NCBI RefSeq assembly: GCF_001514065.1
Contig: NZ_KQ948431.1
Span: 325,434-389,433, forward strand
Direction of reading: 5' to 3'
Source of the DNA: Streptomyces antibioticus
GTDB lineage: Bacteria > Actinomycetota > Actinomycetes > Streptomycetales > Streptomycetaceae
DNA: 64,000 bases
The notes beneath the pieces were generated by a model. That model made no database searches and was not told where the DNA came from. It worked only from the letters and a program-made list of their open reading frames with translations. The position numbers were made by a program, and so were the translations under genes. Shown piece by piece: positions 8,989 through 17,096 of the stretch. The stretch's first letter is position 1. Each line of letters starts with the position of its first letter.

Positions 8989-10089
8989 TCAGTAGCGCAG
9001 CACCCCCGCGATCCCCTGGGCGTCGCCGAGCGTGCCGTCCGGGACGAAGCGCACGTCGGCGCCCGTCTCCAGGCACTGCTCGACGATCTCGTCCACGATG
9101 TCCTCGCGGGCGTCGAGGTCGTCGCCGGCGGCTGGTATCAGGTGGTCGCCGCCGGTGTCACGCACGGTGATCCGGTAGTTCTCCTCGACGGCCAGCAGCC
9201 GGACTCGGCCCTCGCGGGCGTTCTGCCAGACCTCGTCGACGCCGGCCGCGAAGGCCCGCCGGCCGCGTGCCGTCTCCAGCTCGCGGGCCACGGCGGCGGT
9301 GTTCTTGCGGTTCTCGGCCTCGTGCAGCGGCCGTACCGCCTGCCAGACGGCGTCCGGTGTGCCGTGGGCCAGGCCGCCGTGCGGGACGTGCACGGCCTCC
9401 TTCGTGACGCTGCCGACCTCGTCCAGCACGGACAGCGCGGCCTGCTCGCCGGTGACGTAGAGCGGGCGTGGCTGGTCCCTGAGGATCTTGGCCATCGCGG
9501 TGTCGGCGTCGCGCAGGAAGTGGCGGGTGCTCTCGTCCCGGAACGTGCTCGGCATGTCGCCGATGCGTTCCTGACGTTCGGCGTCGAAGTTCTCGCGGTG
9601 GTCCCTGGTGAGCGGGAAGCCCGCCAGATGGTCCTCGACGACGCGGTCCGTGCCGCCGTTCCAGAGGGTGGCGCGGTCGGGGGCGACCGAGAGGACCCAG
9701 AAGGGGCGCTCGGAGGCCTGTGCGGAGACGAGGTTGCGGGTCAGGAAGGTGTCCGACAGCACGACGCGTTCGGGCACCGAACGGGCGAGCGACCACACCT
9801 GGTGCTCACCCGGCGCGGCGAAGATCACCAGACCGTCCTCGGCGTGCGCCAGGTCGACCTCGGTGAGGGCCTGGTCGAGCTGGCGGGCGACGTCGATGCG
9901 CCGCTCCCGGGGAACGGCCGGATCGGCCTCCAGTTGCTTCTTGGCCTCGGCCACGACATTGCGCAGCCGGACCGGGTCCTGGGTGTTCTCGGGTTCCCGG
10001 CGATGGGTCGGAGTCAGCACGGACACCGCCGGATAGGGGCGCGGGCGCCGCAGCTCGGAGAGGGTCGTGGGACTGAGTGCGTGCTCCAT
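8989..10089 (-). CDS. baeRF3-type (archaeo-eukaryotic release-factor-like) protein
   Basis: The ATG at 10089 (MEHALSPTT) gives 366 residues. A TTG further upstream is less likely because it would extend the protein into what looks like promoter sequence. The fold pattern, with SVLTPTHRREPENTQDPVRLRNVV near the start and a C-terminal half ending GADVRFVPDGTLGDAQGIAGVLRY, matches bacterial release-factor-like proteins. These are predicted to act on stalled or hibernating ribosomes but are poorly characterised. The terminal glycine-rich segment resembles the eRF1 domain-3 core. The gene is divergent from the antiporter gene, and an inverted repeat lies between them. Confidence 0.7.
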   Translation of the reverse strand: MEHALSPTTLSELRRPRPYPAVSVLTPTHRREPENTQDPVRLRNVVAEAKKQLEADPAVPRERRIDVARQLDQALTEVDLAHAEDGLVIFAAPGEHQVWSLARSVPERVVLSDTFLTRNLVSAQASERPFWVLSVAPDRATLWNGGTDRVVEDHLAGFPLTRDHRENFDAERQERIGDMPSTFRDESTRHFLRDADTAMAKILRDQPRPLYVTGEQAALSVLDEVGSVTKEAVHVPHGGLAHGTPDAVWQAVRPLHEAENRKNTAAVARELETARGRRAFAAGVDEVWQNAREGRVRLLAVEENYRITVRDTGGDHLIPAAGDDLDAREDIVDEIVEQCLETGADVRFVPDGTLGDAQGIAGVLRY

Positions 10090-10104
10090 ATCAGCACGAT
10101 AGGA

Positions 10105-10150
10105 CTGATTGCCGGATAGGGCATTAGGAGCAACCAAGTCAGGCAATCAG
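10105..10150. promoter_or_regulatory. Inverted repeat in the divergent baeRF3/antiporter promoter
   Basis: CTGATTGCC (10105-10113) and GGCAATCAG (10142-10150) are exact reverse complements with centres 37 bases apart. The spacing and the divergent context suggest an operator bridging both promoters. The regulator is unknown. Confidence 0.45.
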
Positions 10151-10206
10151 GGCATTTCGCTGTTAGCGTCGCTCGGGTCTCCTCATGCCGGACGGATAGG
10201 TCTCCG

Positions 10207-11625
10207 ATGAGTCAGGCCGACACCACGACCCAGGCGCCCCCCGCCGCGAAACTCTCCCTGCCGACGCTCACCACCATGGTCGTCGGCTCGATGGTCGGCG
10301 CCGGGGTGTTCTCCCTGCCGCGTCGGTTCGCGCAGGAGACCGGGGTGGCGGGGGCGCTCATCGCCTGGGCGGTGGCCGGTACCGGCATGCTGATGCTGGC
10401 GTTCGTCTTCCAGACGCTCGCGGTGCGCCGGCCCGATCTCGACGCGGGCGTGTACGCGTACGCCAAGGCCGGATTCGGTGAATACCTGGGCTTCTTCTCG
10501 GCGTTCGGCTACTGGGCGAGCGCCTGCGTCGGCAACGTGACGTACTGGGTGCTCATCATGTCGACCATCGGCGCGATCGCCCCCGCGCTCGGCGACGGCG
10601 ACACCGTCCTCGCGGTGGTGCTCTCCTCGGTCGGGCTCTGGCTGTTCTTCGCGCTGATCAGCCGAGGGGTGAAGGAGGCGGCGGCGATCAACCGGATCGT
10701 CACGGTCGCCAAGGTCGTACCGATCATCGTCTTCGTCGTCCTGGCGCTCTTCTATCTCAAACCGAGCGTCTTCGCCGACAACTTCGGCGGCGCCGACTAC
10801 GCCGGTTCCCTCTTCAACCAGGTCAAGGGCACCATGCTGGCCACGGTGTTCGTGTTCCTCGGGGTCGAGGGCGCGAGTGTCTACTCCCGGCACGCACGGC
10901 GCCGCGAGGACGTCGGCCGGGCCACGATCCTCGGTTTCGTGAGCGTCTTCGCGATCTTCGCGTCGGTGACGATCGTGTCGTACGGCATCATGCCGATGGC
11001 GGAGATCGCCGAACTGCGCCAGCCCTCCATGGCCGAGGTGCTGGAGCACGCGGTCGGCACCTGGGGCAAGGTCTTCGTGAGCGTCGGCCTGATCGTCTCC
11101 GTGCTCGGCGCCTATCTGGCCTGGACGTTGATGGCGGCGGAAGTGCTGTACGTGGCCGCCAAGGACGACGACATGCCCCGCTTCCTCAAGCGCGCCACCG
11201 CGGCCGACGTGCCCGTGCCCGCGCTCGTGATGTCCACGGTGCTCAGTCAGATCGTCCTCGTCGTCACCCTGTTCTCCGACGACGCCTTCAACTTCGCCCT
11301 CGACCTGACCAGCGCCCTGACGCTGATCCCGTTCCTGCTGGCCGCGGCCTTCGCCGTGAAGATCGGCCGGCGCGGGCCCCGGGGCCGGTTGGCGATCGCC
11401 GTCATCGCCACCGTCTACACCGCGTTCCTCATCTACGCGGCGGGCCTGAAGTTCGTGCTCGTCTCCTTCATCATCTACGCCCCCGCCACCGTGCTGTTCG
11501 TGATGGCCCGCAAGGAACAGGCCCGACGGCTGTTCTCGCCAGGCGAGTTGGTGATCCTCGCGGTGTCGGTGGCCGGCGCGGCCCTCGGCATCGTGGCCCT
11601 GGCGGTGGGCTGGATCAGCCTGTGA
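10207..11625 (+). CDS. APC-family amino acid antiporter, ArcD-like (arginine/ornithine)
   Basis: The 472-residue protein has about 12 hydrophobic segments and the APC-family first-helix signature VVGSMVGAGVFSLPRRFA. Conserved aromatic and glycine positions resemble basic amino acid/polyamine antiporters. Arginine deiminase starts 18 bases after its stop, which supports arginine import in exchange for ornithine or citrulline. No carbamoyltransferase or carbamate kinase gene is in the window, so the ATP-yielding part of a classical arginine deiminase pathway must lie elsewhere or be absent. The substrate is inferred from context. Confidence 0.8.
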   Translation: MSQADTTTQAPPAAKLSLPTLTTMVVGSMVGAGVFSLPRRFAQETGVAGALIAWAVAGTGMLMLAFVFQTLAVRRPDLDAGVYAYAKAGFGEYLGFFSAFGYWASACVGNVTYWVLIMSTIGAIAPALGDGDTVLAVVLSSVGLWLFFALISRGVKEAAAINRIVTVAKVVPIIVFVVLALFYLKPSVFADNFGGADYAGSLFNQVKGTMLATVFVFLGVEGASVYSRHARRREDVGRATILGFVSVFAIFASVTIVSYGIMPMAEIAELRQPSMAEVLEHAVGTWGKVFVSVGLIVSVLGAYLAWTLMAAEVLYVAAKDDDMPRFLKRATAADVPVPALVMSTVLSQIVLVVTLFSDDAFNFALDLTSALTLIPFLLAAAFAVKIGRRGPRGRLAIAVIATVYTAFLIYAAGLKFVLVSFIIYAPATVLFVMARKEQARRLFSPGELVILAVSVAGAALGIVALAVGWISL

Positions 11626-11643
11626 AGACCCGGAAGGTGCACC

Positions 11644-12903
11644 GTGACCAGTAGTCAAGACACCCGTCCCGCGTACGGCGTCCACTCCGAGGTCGGCAGA
11701 CTCCGCAAGGTGCTGGTCTGCGCCCCCGGGCTCGCGCACCGCAGGCTCACCCCCACCAACTCCGACGACCTGCTCTTCGACGACGTCATGTGGGTGGAGA
11801 ACGCCCAGCGCGACCACGCCGACTTCGTCAACAAACTGCGCGAACGCGACGTCGAGGTAGTGGAGTTGCACGATCTGCTCGCCCAGACCATGGCGGTGCC
11901 GGGTGCCCGGGACTGGCTCCTGGACCGGAAGATCGTCGCCAACGAGGTCGGCCTCGGCCTCGTCGAGCAGACCCGCGCCTACCTGGAGTCCCTCGAACCC
12001 GAACGCCTCGCCAAATACCTGATCGGCGGCCTGGCCACCACCGACCTGCCCGAGGACTTCCGCTCCGGCTATCTCGAACTCGCCCGTGAATCCACCGGCG
12101 TACGCGAGTACTTGATGCCGCCGCTGCCCAATACCCTCTACACCCGCGACACCACCTGCTGGCTCTACGGCGGCCTCACCCTCAACCCGCTGTACTGGCC
12201 CGCCCGGCACGACGAGACGCTGCTGATGAAGGCCGTCTACAGCTTCCACCCCGACTATGTGGGCTCGACCGTCTGGTGGGGCGACCCCGAACGCGACTGG
12301 GGGCAGGCCACGTTCGAGGGCGGCGACATCATGCCGGTCGGCAACGGCGTCGTCCTGATGGGCATGAGCGAGCGCACCTCACGCCAGGCCATCACCCAGG
12401 TGGCCGCCGCGCTGTTCGAGAACGGTGCCGCCGAGCACGTCATCGTCGCCGGCATGCCGAAGCTGCGCTCCGCGATGCACCTCGACACCGTGTTCACCTT
12501 CGCCGACCGCGACCTGGTCACCCTCTACCCGGCCATCATGGACGGCGTCCACACCTTCTCCCTGCGCCCCAGTGACAAGGCGCCCGGCATCGAACTGACC
12601 GACGAGGGCTCGACCCCGTTCGTCGACGTCGTCGCCAAGGCGCTCGGACTGCCCGGGCTGCGGGTCGTGGAGACCGGCGGGGATGTGTACGCCTCCGAAC
12701 GCCAGCAGTGGGACAGCGGCAACAACGCGGTCGCCCTGGAACCCGGAGTGGTGTTCACCTACGACCGCAACACCCAGACCAACACCCTGCTGCGCAAGGC
12801 CGGCATCGAGGTCATCACCATCGTCGGCGCCGAGCTGGGCCGAGGCCGGGGCGGCGGCCACTGCATGACCTGCCCGATCGTGCGGGACCCCGTCGAGTTC
12901 TGA
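11644..12903 (+). CDS. arcA: Arginine deiminase
   Basis: The 419-residue enzyme hydrolyses L-arginine to citrulline and ammonia. The guanidine-modifying fold is clear: early [18 protein letters not shown], the substrate-binding [23 protein letters not shown] region (FEGGD), the catalytic His region [10 protein letters not shown], and the C-terminal nucleophile in [13 protein letters not shown], where the second cysteine is catalytic. The length matches the family. It is co-transcribed with the antiporter just upstream and is convergent with the thioesterase gene, whose stop lies one base away. Confidence 0.95.
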   Translation: MTSSQDTRPAYGVHSEVGRLRKVLVCAPGLAHRRLTPTNSDDLLFDDVMWVENAQRDHADFVNKLRERDVEVVELHDLLAQTMAVPGARDWLLDRKIVANEVGLGLVEQTRAYLESLEPERLAKYLIGGLATTDLPEDFRSGYLELARESTGVREYLMPPLPNTLYTRDTTCWLYGGLTLNPLYWPARHDETLLMKAVYSFHPDYVGSTVWWGDPERDWGQATFEGGDIMPVGNGVVLMGMSERTSRQAITQVAAALFENGAAEHVIVAGMPKLRSAMHLDTVFTFADRDLVTLYPAIMDGVHTFSLRPSDKAPGIELTDEGSTPFVDVVAKALGLPGLRVVETGGDVYASERQQWDSGNNAVALEPGVVFTYDRNTQTNTLLRKAGIEVITIVGAELGRGRGGGHCMTCPIVRDPVEF

Positions 12904-12904
12904 A

Positions 12905-13339
12905 CTAGCCTTTCCCGCCCGGCCCTTCGAGCACCGCGATGTTCCCCTGGGCCACCGCGCACAGGCTCTCCGCGCCGGTGTCGTCGACGGTGACGACGTC
13001 GCAGCGGGTCACCACCCGGGTGCGGCCGGCCCGGACCACCCGGGCGTGCGCCCGCAGGACCGTGCCGGTCGCCGGACGCAGGTAGTCGATGGTGAACCCG
13101 GAGGTGATCAGGCCCGGTCCCGCGACGGTCGCCGCGGCGAGGGTGAGGGTGTTGTCGGCCGCGTAGGAGAGCACGCCGCCGTGGACGAAGCCGAACTGCT
13201 GGAGCAGCTCCTCACGGATGTCCAGTTCCAGGGTGGCCTCCCCGTCCCCGAAGGCCGTCACCCGGGCACCCAGCAGTCTGCTGAAGGGCTGTTCCCCGAG
13301 GACCTTCCGGGCCAGGTCCAGATCCATCGTGTCGCTCAC
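12905..13339 (-). CDS. PaaI-family (hotdog) thioesterase
   Basis: The 144-residue product starts at GTG 13339 with GAGG eight bases upstream. The hotdog-fold motif FVHGGVLSYAADNT is visible, and GLITSGFTIDYLRPATG carries the typical second strand. Enzymes of this class hydrolyse acyl- or aryl-CoA thioesters. The gene is divergent from a MarR regulator, and a near-perfect palindrome between them overlaps the presumed promoters, so the regulator very likely controls this gene. The natural substrate is unknown but may be an aromatic CoA ester, as is common for MarR partners. Confidence 0.85.
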   Translation of the reverse strand: MSDTMDLDLARKVLGEQPFSRLLGARVTAFGDGEATLELDIREELLQQFGFVHGGVLSYAADNTLTLAAATVAGPGLITSGFTIDYLRPATGTVLRAHARVVRAGRTRVVTRCDVVTVDDTGAESLCAVAQGNIAVLEGPGGKG

Positions 13340-13345
13340 CGCGCA

Positions 13346-13369
13346 CCTCACTTCATCAGTGAAGTGAGG
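13346..13369. promoter_or_regulatory. MarR-type operator, 10-bp arms
   Basis: CCTCACTTCA (13346-13355) and TGAAGTGAGG (13360-13369) are exact reverse complements around TCAG. The element sits in the 66-base gap between the divergent thioesterase and MarR genes, the classical position for an autoregulating MarR dimer. Confidence 0.75.
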
Positions 13370-13405
13370 GTGGCGCCGGTCGGTGTCCTCTGTCAACATC
13401 GGCCC

Positions 13406-13834
13406 ATGTCCGCCGAGCCCGATCTGCGCCTCTACTTCCTGCTCCAGCGGGCGGCCCACCGCCTGCGCACGAGTGCCGACCGGCGCTGCCTGGCCGCCGC
13501 GGGCGTGACCACGGCCCAGATCGGCGCGCTGTTCGCGGTGCGCGACGAGCCCCGGCAGACCCAGCAGCAGCTCGCCCGCACGCTCGGCCTGCGCGAGTCG
13601 GCGGTCACCGCACTCGTCGCCCGGCTCACCGCGGCGGGGCTGGTCGCGAAGTCGGCGCACCCGCGTGAACACCGGGCCGTGGTACTGGAGTTGACCGAGG
13701 CGGGAGAGAGGGCGCTCAGCGCCGCGCAGCCGGAGATCGACCGCTTCAACGCGGAGCTGCGTGCCGTGCTCGGCGACGACGGCTTCGGCCAGGCCGCGCA
13801 GGCGCTGCGGACATTGGCGTACTGGGAGGCGTGA
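13406..13834 (+). CDS. MarR-family transcriptional regulator
   Basis: The 142-residue protein (ATG 13406, MSAEPDLRLY) has the winged-helix core of MarR: QTQQQLARTLGLRESAVTALVARLTAAGLV, then a wing with HPREHRAVVLELTEAGE. Dimerising helices are at both ends. It is divergent from the PaaI thioesterase gene with a palindrome between them, so it likely represses both genes until a phenolic or CoA-linked ligand binds. No cysteine suggests a redox switch. Confidence 0.88.
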   Translation: MSAEPDLRLYFLLQRAAHRLRTSADRRCLAAAGVTTAQIGALFAVRDEPRQTQQQLARTLGLRESAVTALVARLTAAGLVAKSAHPREHRAVVLELTEAGERALSAAQPEIDRFNAELRAVLGDDGFGQAAQALRTLAYWEA

Positions 13835-13869
13835 CCTCGGGCGAACGAGCCGGTGCACCGTGTACGGGT

Positions 13870-14361
13870 TCACCCGAGGCCGAGTGCCCGGTCCGCGGCG
13901 GCCGGCGAGCTCTGCCACCAGCTGGTCACCGGCTCCCACACCCGGATCGCGTCCCCCGCGCCGAGCTCGGCGGCGGTGAAGGCGAGGCCCCACTGGGAGG
14001 GGTCCGCGGCGACCGCCAGCGCGTCCGCCCGGCGGGCCTCGGGATCGTCAGGGCCGGCGACCGTGCGGACGGTCGCGTACGCCGTACCGCCCGGACCGAG
14101 GCGATGGCGCCCTGTGGCGCCCTCCGGTACCGGCTGGGCAGAGCCGTCGAGGGCCGCGAAGGTGACGGTGGGGGTGCGGGCCACCGTGCAGGTGCGGTCG
14201 CCGCGGTTGGTGACGCTGACGCGCACGACGGCCGGGTCGGCCGCCGCGGCCTCGGCCCGCAGCGTGAGCACCCGCTCCGGACAGGCGGGGGAGGCGCCGG
14301 GGCCCGCCGGGGCGGCCGTGAGCAGTGTGGCGGTCAGGGCGAGGACGGCGAAGGCGCTCAA
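13870..14361 (-). CDS. Secreted DUF4232-like protein
   Basis: The 163-residue protein starts at a TTG that overlaps the stop of the upstream hydrolase gene by three bases. GGAGGA lies six bases upstream of the TTG, so translational coupling is well supported. A hydrophobic signal peptide (AVLALTATLLTAAPAG) precedes a beta-rich domain with two cysteines (SPACPERV and DRTCTVARTP) in the pattern of DUF4232 extracellular proteins. Its function is unknown. The coupling implies a partnership with the hydrolase. Confidence 0.75.
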   Translation of the reverse strand: MSAFAVLALTATLLTAAPAGPGASPACPERVLTLRAEAAAADPAVVRVSVTNRGDRTCTVARTPTVTFAALDGSAQPVPEGATGRHRLGPGGTAYATVRTVAGPDDPEARRADALAVAADPSQWGLAFTAAELGAGDAIRVWEPVTSWWQSSPAAADRALGLG

Positions 14362-15965
14362 TGGTCGTCCTCCTCCGAGCCGCAGGAGCTGCCGCTGGGC
14401 GGCAGGGAGCCGTACAGCAGGAAGGTGTCGACCTTGCGCTGCACGCACTTCGAGGAGGCGTACCCGGTGTGGCCGTCGCCCTTGTTGTCGAGCACCACGG
14501 CCGCGTCGCCCAGCCGCTTCGCGGTCTCCACCGTCCAGCGGTACGGCGTCGCCGGGTCGCCGCGGGTGCCGACCAGGAGCATCTTCGGGCCGTCGACGTC
14601 CCGGACGTCCTCGCGGATGTAGTCGGTGCCCTTGGGCCGGCCGTAGCACATCAGCACCTCGGTCAGGCGGTAGCGGCCGAAGACGGGGGACACCTCCTCG
14701 TACTCGGCGCGCAGCCGGCCGAGGTTCCGGGTGATCTCGTCGGCGCTGGGGCGGTCCGGGTCGTCCGCGCAGTTGATCGCCATCAGCGCGGCCGGCAGGT
14801 TGTCCAGCGGGACCTCGTCCTCGTCGGCGAGCCCCCCGTTGCCGTCGGCGGCGGCTGCCCGGCGCGGCAGCGCGTAGCCGCCGCCCGTGAAGCTCAGGAC
14901 GCCGCGCGTGTCGCCGTCCTCGACGAGCTGGGCGACGGCACGCTCCAGGGACGGCCACAGTGCCCTGCTGTAGAGCGCCTGCGAGATGGCGCTCACGAGG
15001 TCCTGGCCGGAGAAGGTGTCGCCCCAGTCGGTCGGCACCGGGTCCTCGTCCAGTGAGTCGATCAGGCGTACGACCTGGTCCCGGGCGCTGCGCGGGTCCT
15101 GGCCGAACGGACAGGCGATGTCCTCGGCGCACCAGTCGATGAAGTCGTCCAGCGCCTTCTGCTGTCCTTCGGCGCCCACCAGGGCCTGCTCCGTCATGGG
15201 CTCGGTCAGAGTGTCGACGCCGTCGAGAACCAGCCGTCCGACCTTCTTGGGGAATTGGGCCGCGTACACCGCGCCGAGCCTGGTTCCGTAGGAGAAACCG
15301 AGGTAGTTGAGCTTCTTGTCGCCGAGTGCCTGGCGCATCACGTCGAGGTCGCGGGCCGCGTCGACCGTGCCGATGTGGGGCAGGACGGGGCCGGAGTGCT
15401 CGGCGCACGCGGCGGCGGCCTTCTTCAACGTCGTGAGCACGGACCGCGGATCGTCGCTCACCTCGGAACCGTCGTCCGTCGCCGCCAGCGCCTCGTCGGT
15501 GCCGTCCCCGCAACTGACCGGTGAGGACCGGCCGACGCCGCGCGGATCGAAGGACACCACGTCGTAGCCCTTGGCCAGGCCCATGAACTCGTCGCCCCCG
15601 GCGGCGAGTTCGCTGACGCCGGCGCCGCCCGGACCGCCGAAGTTGAGCAGTACCGAACCCCGGGAGTCGCCGGTCGCCCGATAGCGGGCCAGGGCCAGGT
15701 CGAGCGTGCCCGCCTTGGGCCGGGAGTAGTCGAGGGGGACGGTGATCTTGCCGCACTGCAGGTCCTTGGGCGCGTCCATGCCCTTGCACTTGGACCACGT
15801 GACCTTCTGGTCGTAGAACCGCGACAGGTCCGGCTCGTCCTTGTCCTTGTCCGTGGTCACCGTCGGCAGCCCCGCGCCCAGCAGCGCCAGTCCGACCGCC
15901 CCGGTGATCGCGCAGTGCCGGAGCAGGGGCCGCCCAGACAGCTTGGCCAGCATCGATGCCTCCAA
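14358..15965 (-). CDS. Secreted alpha/beta hydrolase, tripeptidyl aminopeptidase (SlpD/E) type
   Basis: The 535-residue protein has an N-terminal hydrophobic segment (AITGAVGLALLGAGLP) that should direct export. The catalytic triad can be read: nucleophile serine in LGFSYGTRLG, aspartate in LLVGTRGDPATPY, and histidine in NKGDGHTGY. The oxyanion motif LLNFGGPGGAG and DPRGVGRS are typical of the Streptomyces SlpD/SlpE and Tap peptidase group, which removes N-terminal tripeptides from extracellular proteins. It is coupled to the DUF4232-like gene by an overlapping stop and start. Confidence 0.88.
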   Translation of the reverse strand: MEASMLAKLSGRPLLRHCAITGAVGLALLGAGLPTVTTDKDKDEPDLSRFYDQKVTWSKCKGMDAPKDLQCGKITVPLDYSRPKAGTLDLALARYRATGDSRGSVLLNFGGPGGAGVSELAAGGDEFMGLAKGYDVVSFDPRGVGRSSPVSCGDGTDEALAATDDGSEVSDDPRSVLTTLKKAAAACAEHSGPVLPHIGTVDAARDLDVMRQALGDKKLNYLGFSYGTRLGAVYAAQFPKKVGRLVLDGVDTLTEPMTEQALVGAEGQQKALDDFIDWCAEDIACPFGQDPRSARDQVVRLIDSLDEDPVPTDWGDTFSGQDLVSAISQALYSRALWPSLERAVAQLVEDGDTRGVLSFTGGGYALPRRAAAADGNGGLADEDEVPLDNLPAALMAINCADDPDRPSADEITRNLGRLRAEYEEVSPVFGRYRLTEVLMCYGRPKGTDYIREDVRDVDGPKMLLVGTRGDPATPYRWTVETAKRLGDAAVVLDNKGDGHTGYASSKCVQRKVDTFLLYGSLPPSGSSCGSEEDDH

Positions 15966-16225
15966 GGGCGCCCGTCGCGGACCGGGAGAGCGGCACCCAC
16001 GCTCACGATAGGCGGCACCCGGAAGGGTCGCCTCCGGGCGGGCGGGATCATATGAAGTGCCTTATCCTGCGCCACTCCATGGGCATTCGACGGTTTTACT
16101 GCTAGTTCGACAACCGTGCCGCTCGATGGGGTGAAAGGCCGATAAGCCATAACTCGGATTGGTTCACCCGCGTTTTATCCGGTGCGGGCGACTGCCCGTG
16201 ACCAAGTCTGGAAGGCAGGGAACCT

Positions 16226-16876
16226 ATGAAACGGGTTACCCGAAACGGCGTGATCGCCGTCGCCGCGGTGTCCGGCGCCATGGCGGTGTCGATGCCTGCG
16301 TACGCCGATGCGTCGGCGGACGGTACCGCGGCCGGTTCGCCCGGGGTGATCTCCGGCAACACGATCCAGCTGCCGGTGCACGTGCCGGTCAATGTGTGCG
16401 GCAACACCGTGAACGTGGTGGGGCTCCTGAACCCGGCCGCGGGCAACAGCTGTGCCGACGAGGGCGGGGCGGACTCCGGGGCATCCGCGGGCGCCGCGGC
16501 CCAGGGTGACGCGCACGACTCGCCCGGGGTGATCTCCGGCAACGGCGTCCAGCTCCCCGTCCACCTGCCCGTGAACATCACGGGCAACAGCGTGAACGTG
16601 GTCGGTGTCGGCAACCCGGCCACCGGCAACGAGTCCGGCAACACCCCCGGCGACGCACCCGGCGAGACCCCGCAGCACCCGGCCCCGAAGCCGCCCACGT
16701 CGCCCACGCCGCCCAAGGCGCACCCGGGCCCCAAGGCCACCGTCCCCCGGCAGCCCGTGGCCTCCCTCGCCCACACCGGCACCGACCTCACGCTCCCGGC
16801 CGCGGCGGGCAGCGCCGCGCTGCTGCTCGGCGGAGCGGCGCTGTACCGGCGGTTCCGCCCCGGGTCGGCGCGCTGA
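16226..16876 (+). CDS. Long chaplin with two chaplin domains and a sortase signal
   Basis: The 216-residue surface protein has a signal peptide ending near PAYADA. Two chaplin domains both begin SPGVISGN. The first carries the usual two cysteines (NVCGNTVNVV and GNSC). In the second both are replaced (NITGNSVNVV and GNESG). A proline-rich spacer leads to LAHTG (residues 181-185), a hydrophobic helix and an arginine-rich tail, as in class E sortase substrates. Chaplins self-assemble into the hydrophobic coat of aerial hyphae. The long form anchors the coat to the wall. The start follows GGCAGGGAACCT. Confidence 0.96.
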   Translation: MKRVTRNGVIAVAAVSGAMAVSMPAYADASADGTAAGSPGVISGNTIQLPVHVPVNVCGNTVNVVGLLNPAAGNSCADEGGADSGASAGAAAQGDAHDSPGVISGNGVQLPVHLPVNITGNSVNVVGVGNPATGNESGNTPGDAPGETPQHPAPKPPTSPTPPKAHPGPKATVPRQPVASLAHTGTDLTLPAAAGSAALLLGGAALYRRFRPGSAR

Positions 16877-16904
16877 CCCCCCGTCGTGCGACGACGACGG
16901 TAGA

Positions 16905-16929
16905 CCCCGCCGGATGGCGACCGGCGGGG
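16905..16929. terminator. Perfect 9-bp stem hairpin after the chaplin gene
   Basis: CCCCGCCGG (16905-16913) and CCGGCGGGG (16921-16929) pair around a 7-base loop, 28 bases after the chaplin stop. There is no T-tract. It can serve both the chaplin and the convergent methyltransferase transcript. Confidence 0.6.
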
Positions 16930-17096
16930 CCTCCGCCGCGCTCACCGCAGCGCCGCGGCAGCCGCCAGCGGGGCCTTTGCCGTGCTCAGCGAGCCGCCGT
17001 AGTCGCCGACGAGGCCTCCGCCGGGCTCACCGAGCCGCCGCGGCAGCCGTCGGCGGGGCCTGCGCGGTTTCACCGAGCCGCCACGGTAGCCGTCAG
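16924..17096. repeat. Four 41-44-bp tandem repeats copying the 3' end of the methyltransferase gene
   Basis: Units begin near 16924, 16968, 17009 and 17053. Each runs GCGGGGCC..., then a CTCACCGAGCC-like core, then GCCGCGGCAGCCGTC or a variant. The last unit contains the final codons and stop (17070) of the methyltransferase gene. The others lie beyond the stop as degenerate copies of that end, each keeping a TGA-equivalent. The length variation and mismatches point to an old slippage-type expansion. Confidence 0.75.

Noticed and set aside
10183-12249. A very long open frame on the minus strand opposite the antiporter and arginine deiminase genes
   Set aside because: It is an artefact of high third-position GC. 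The plus-strand proteins have clear family motifs and the antisense product is low-complexity His/Asp/Gly-rich.
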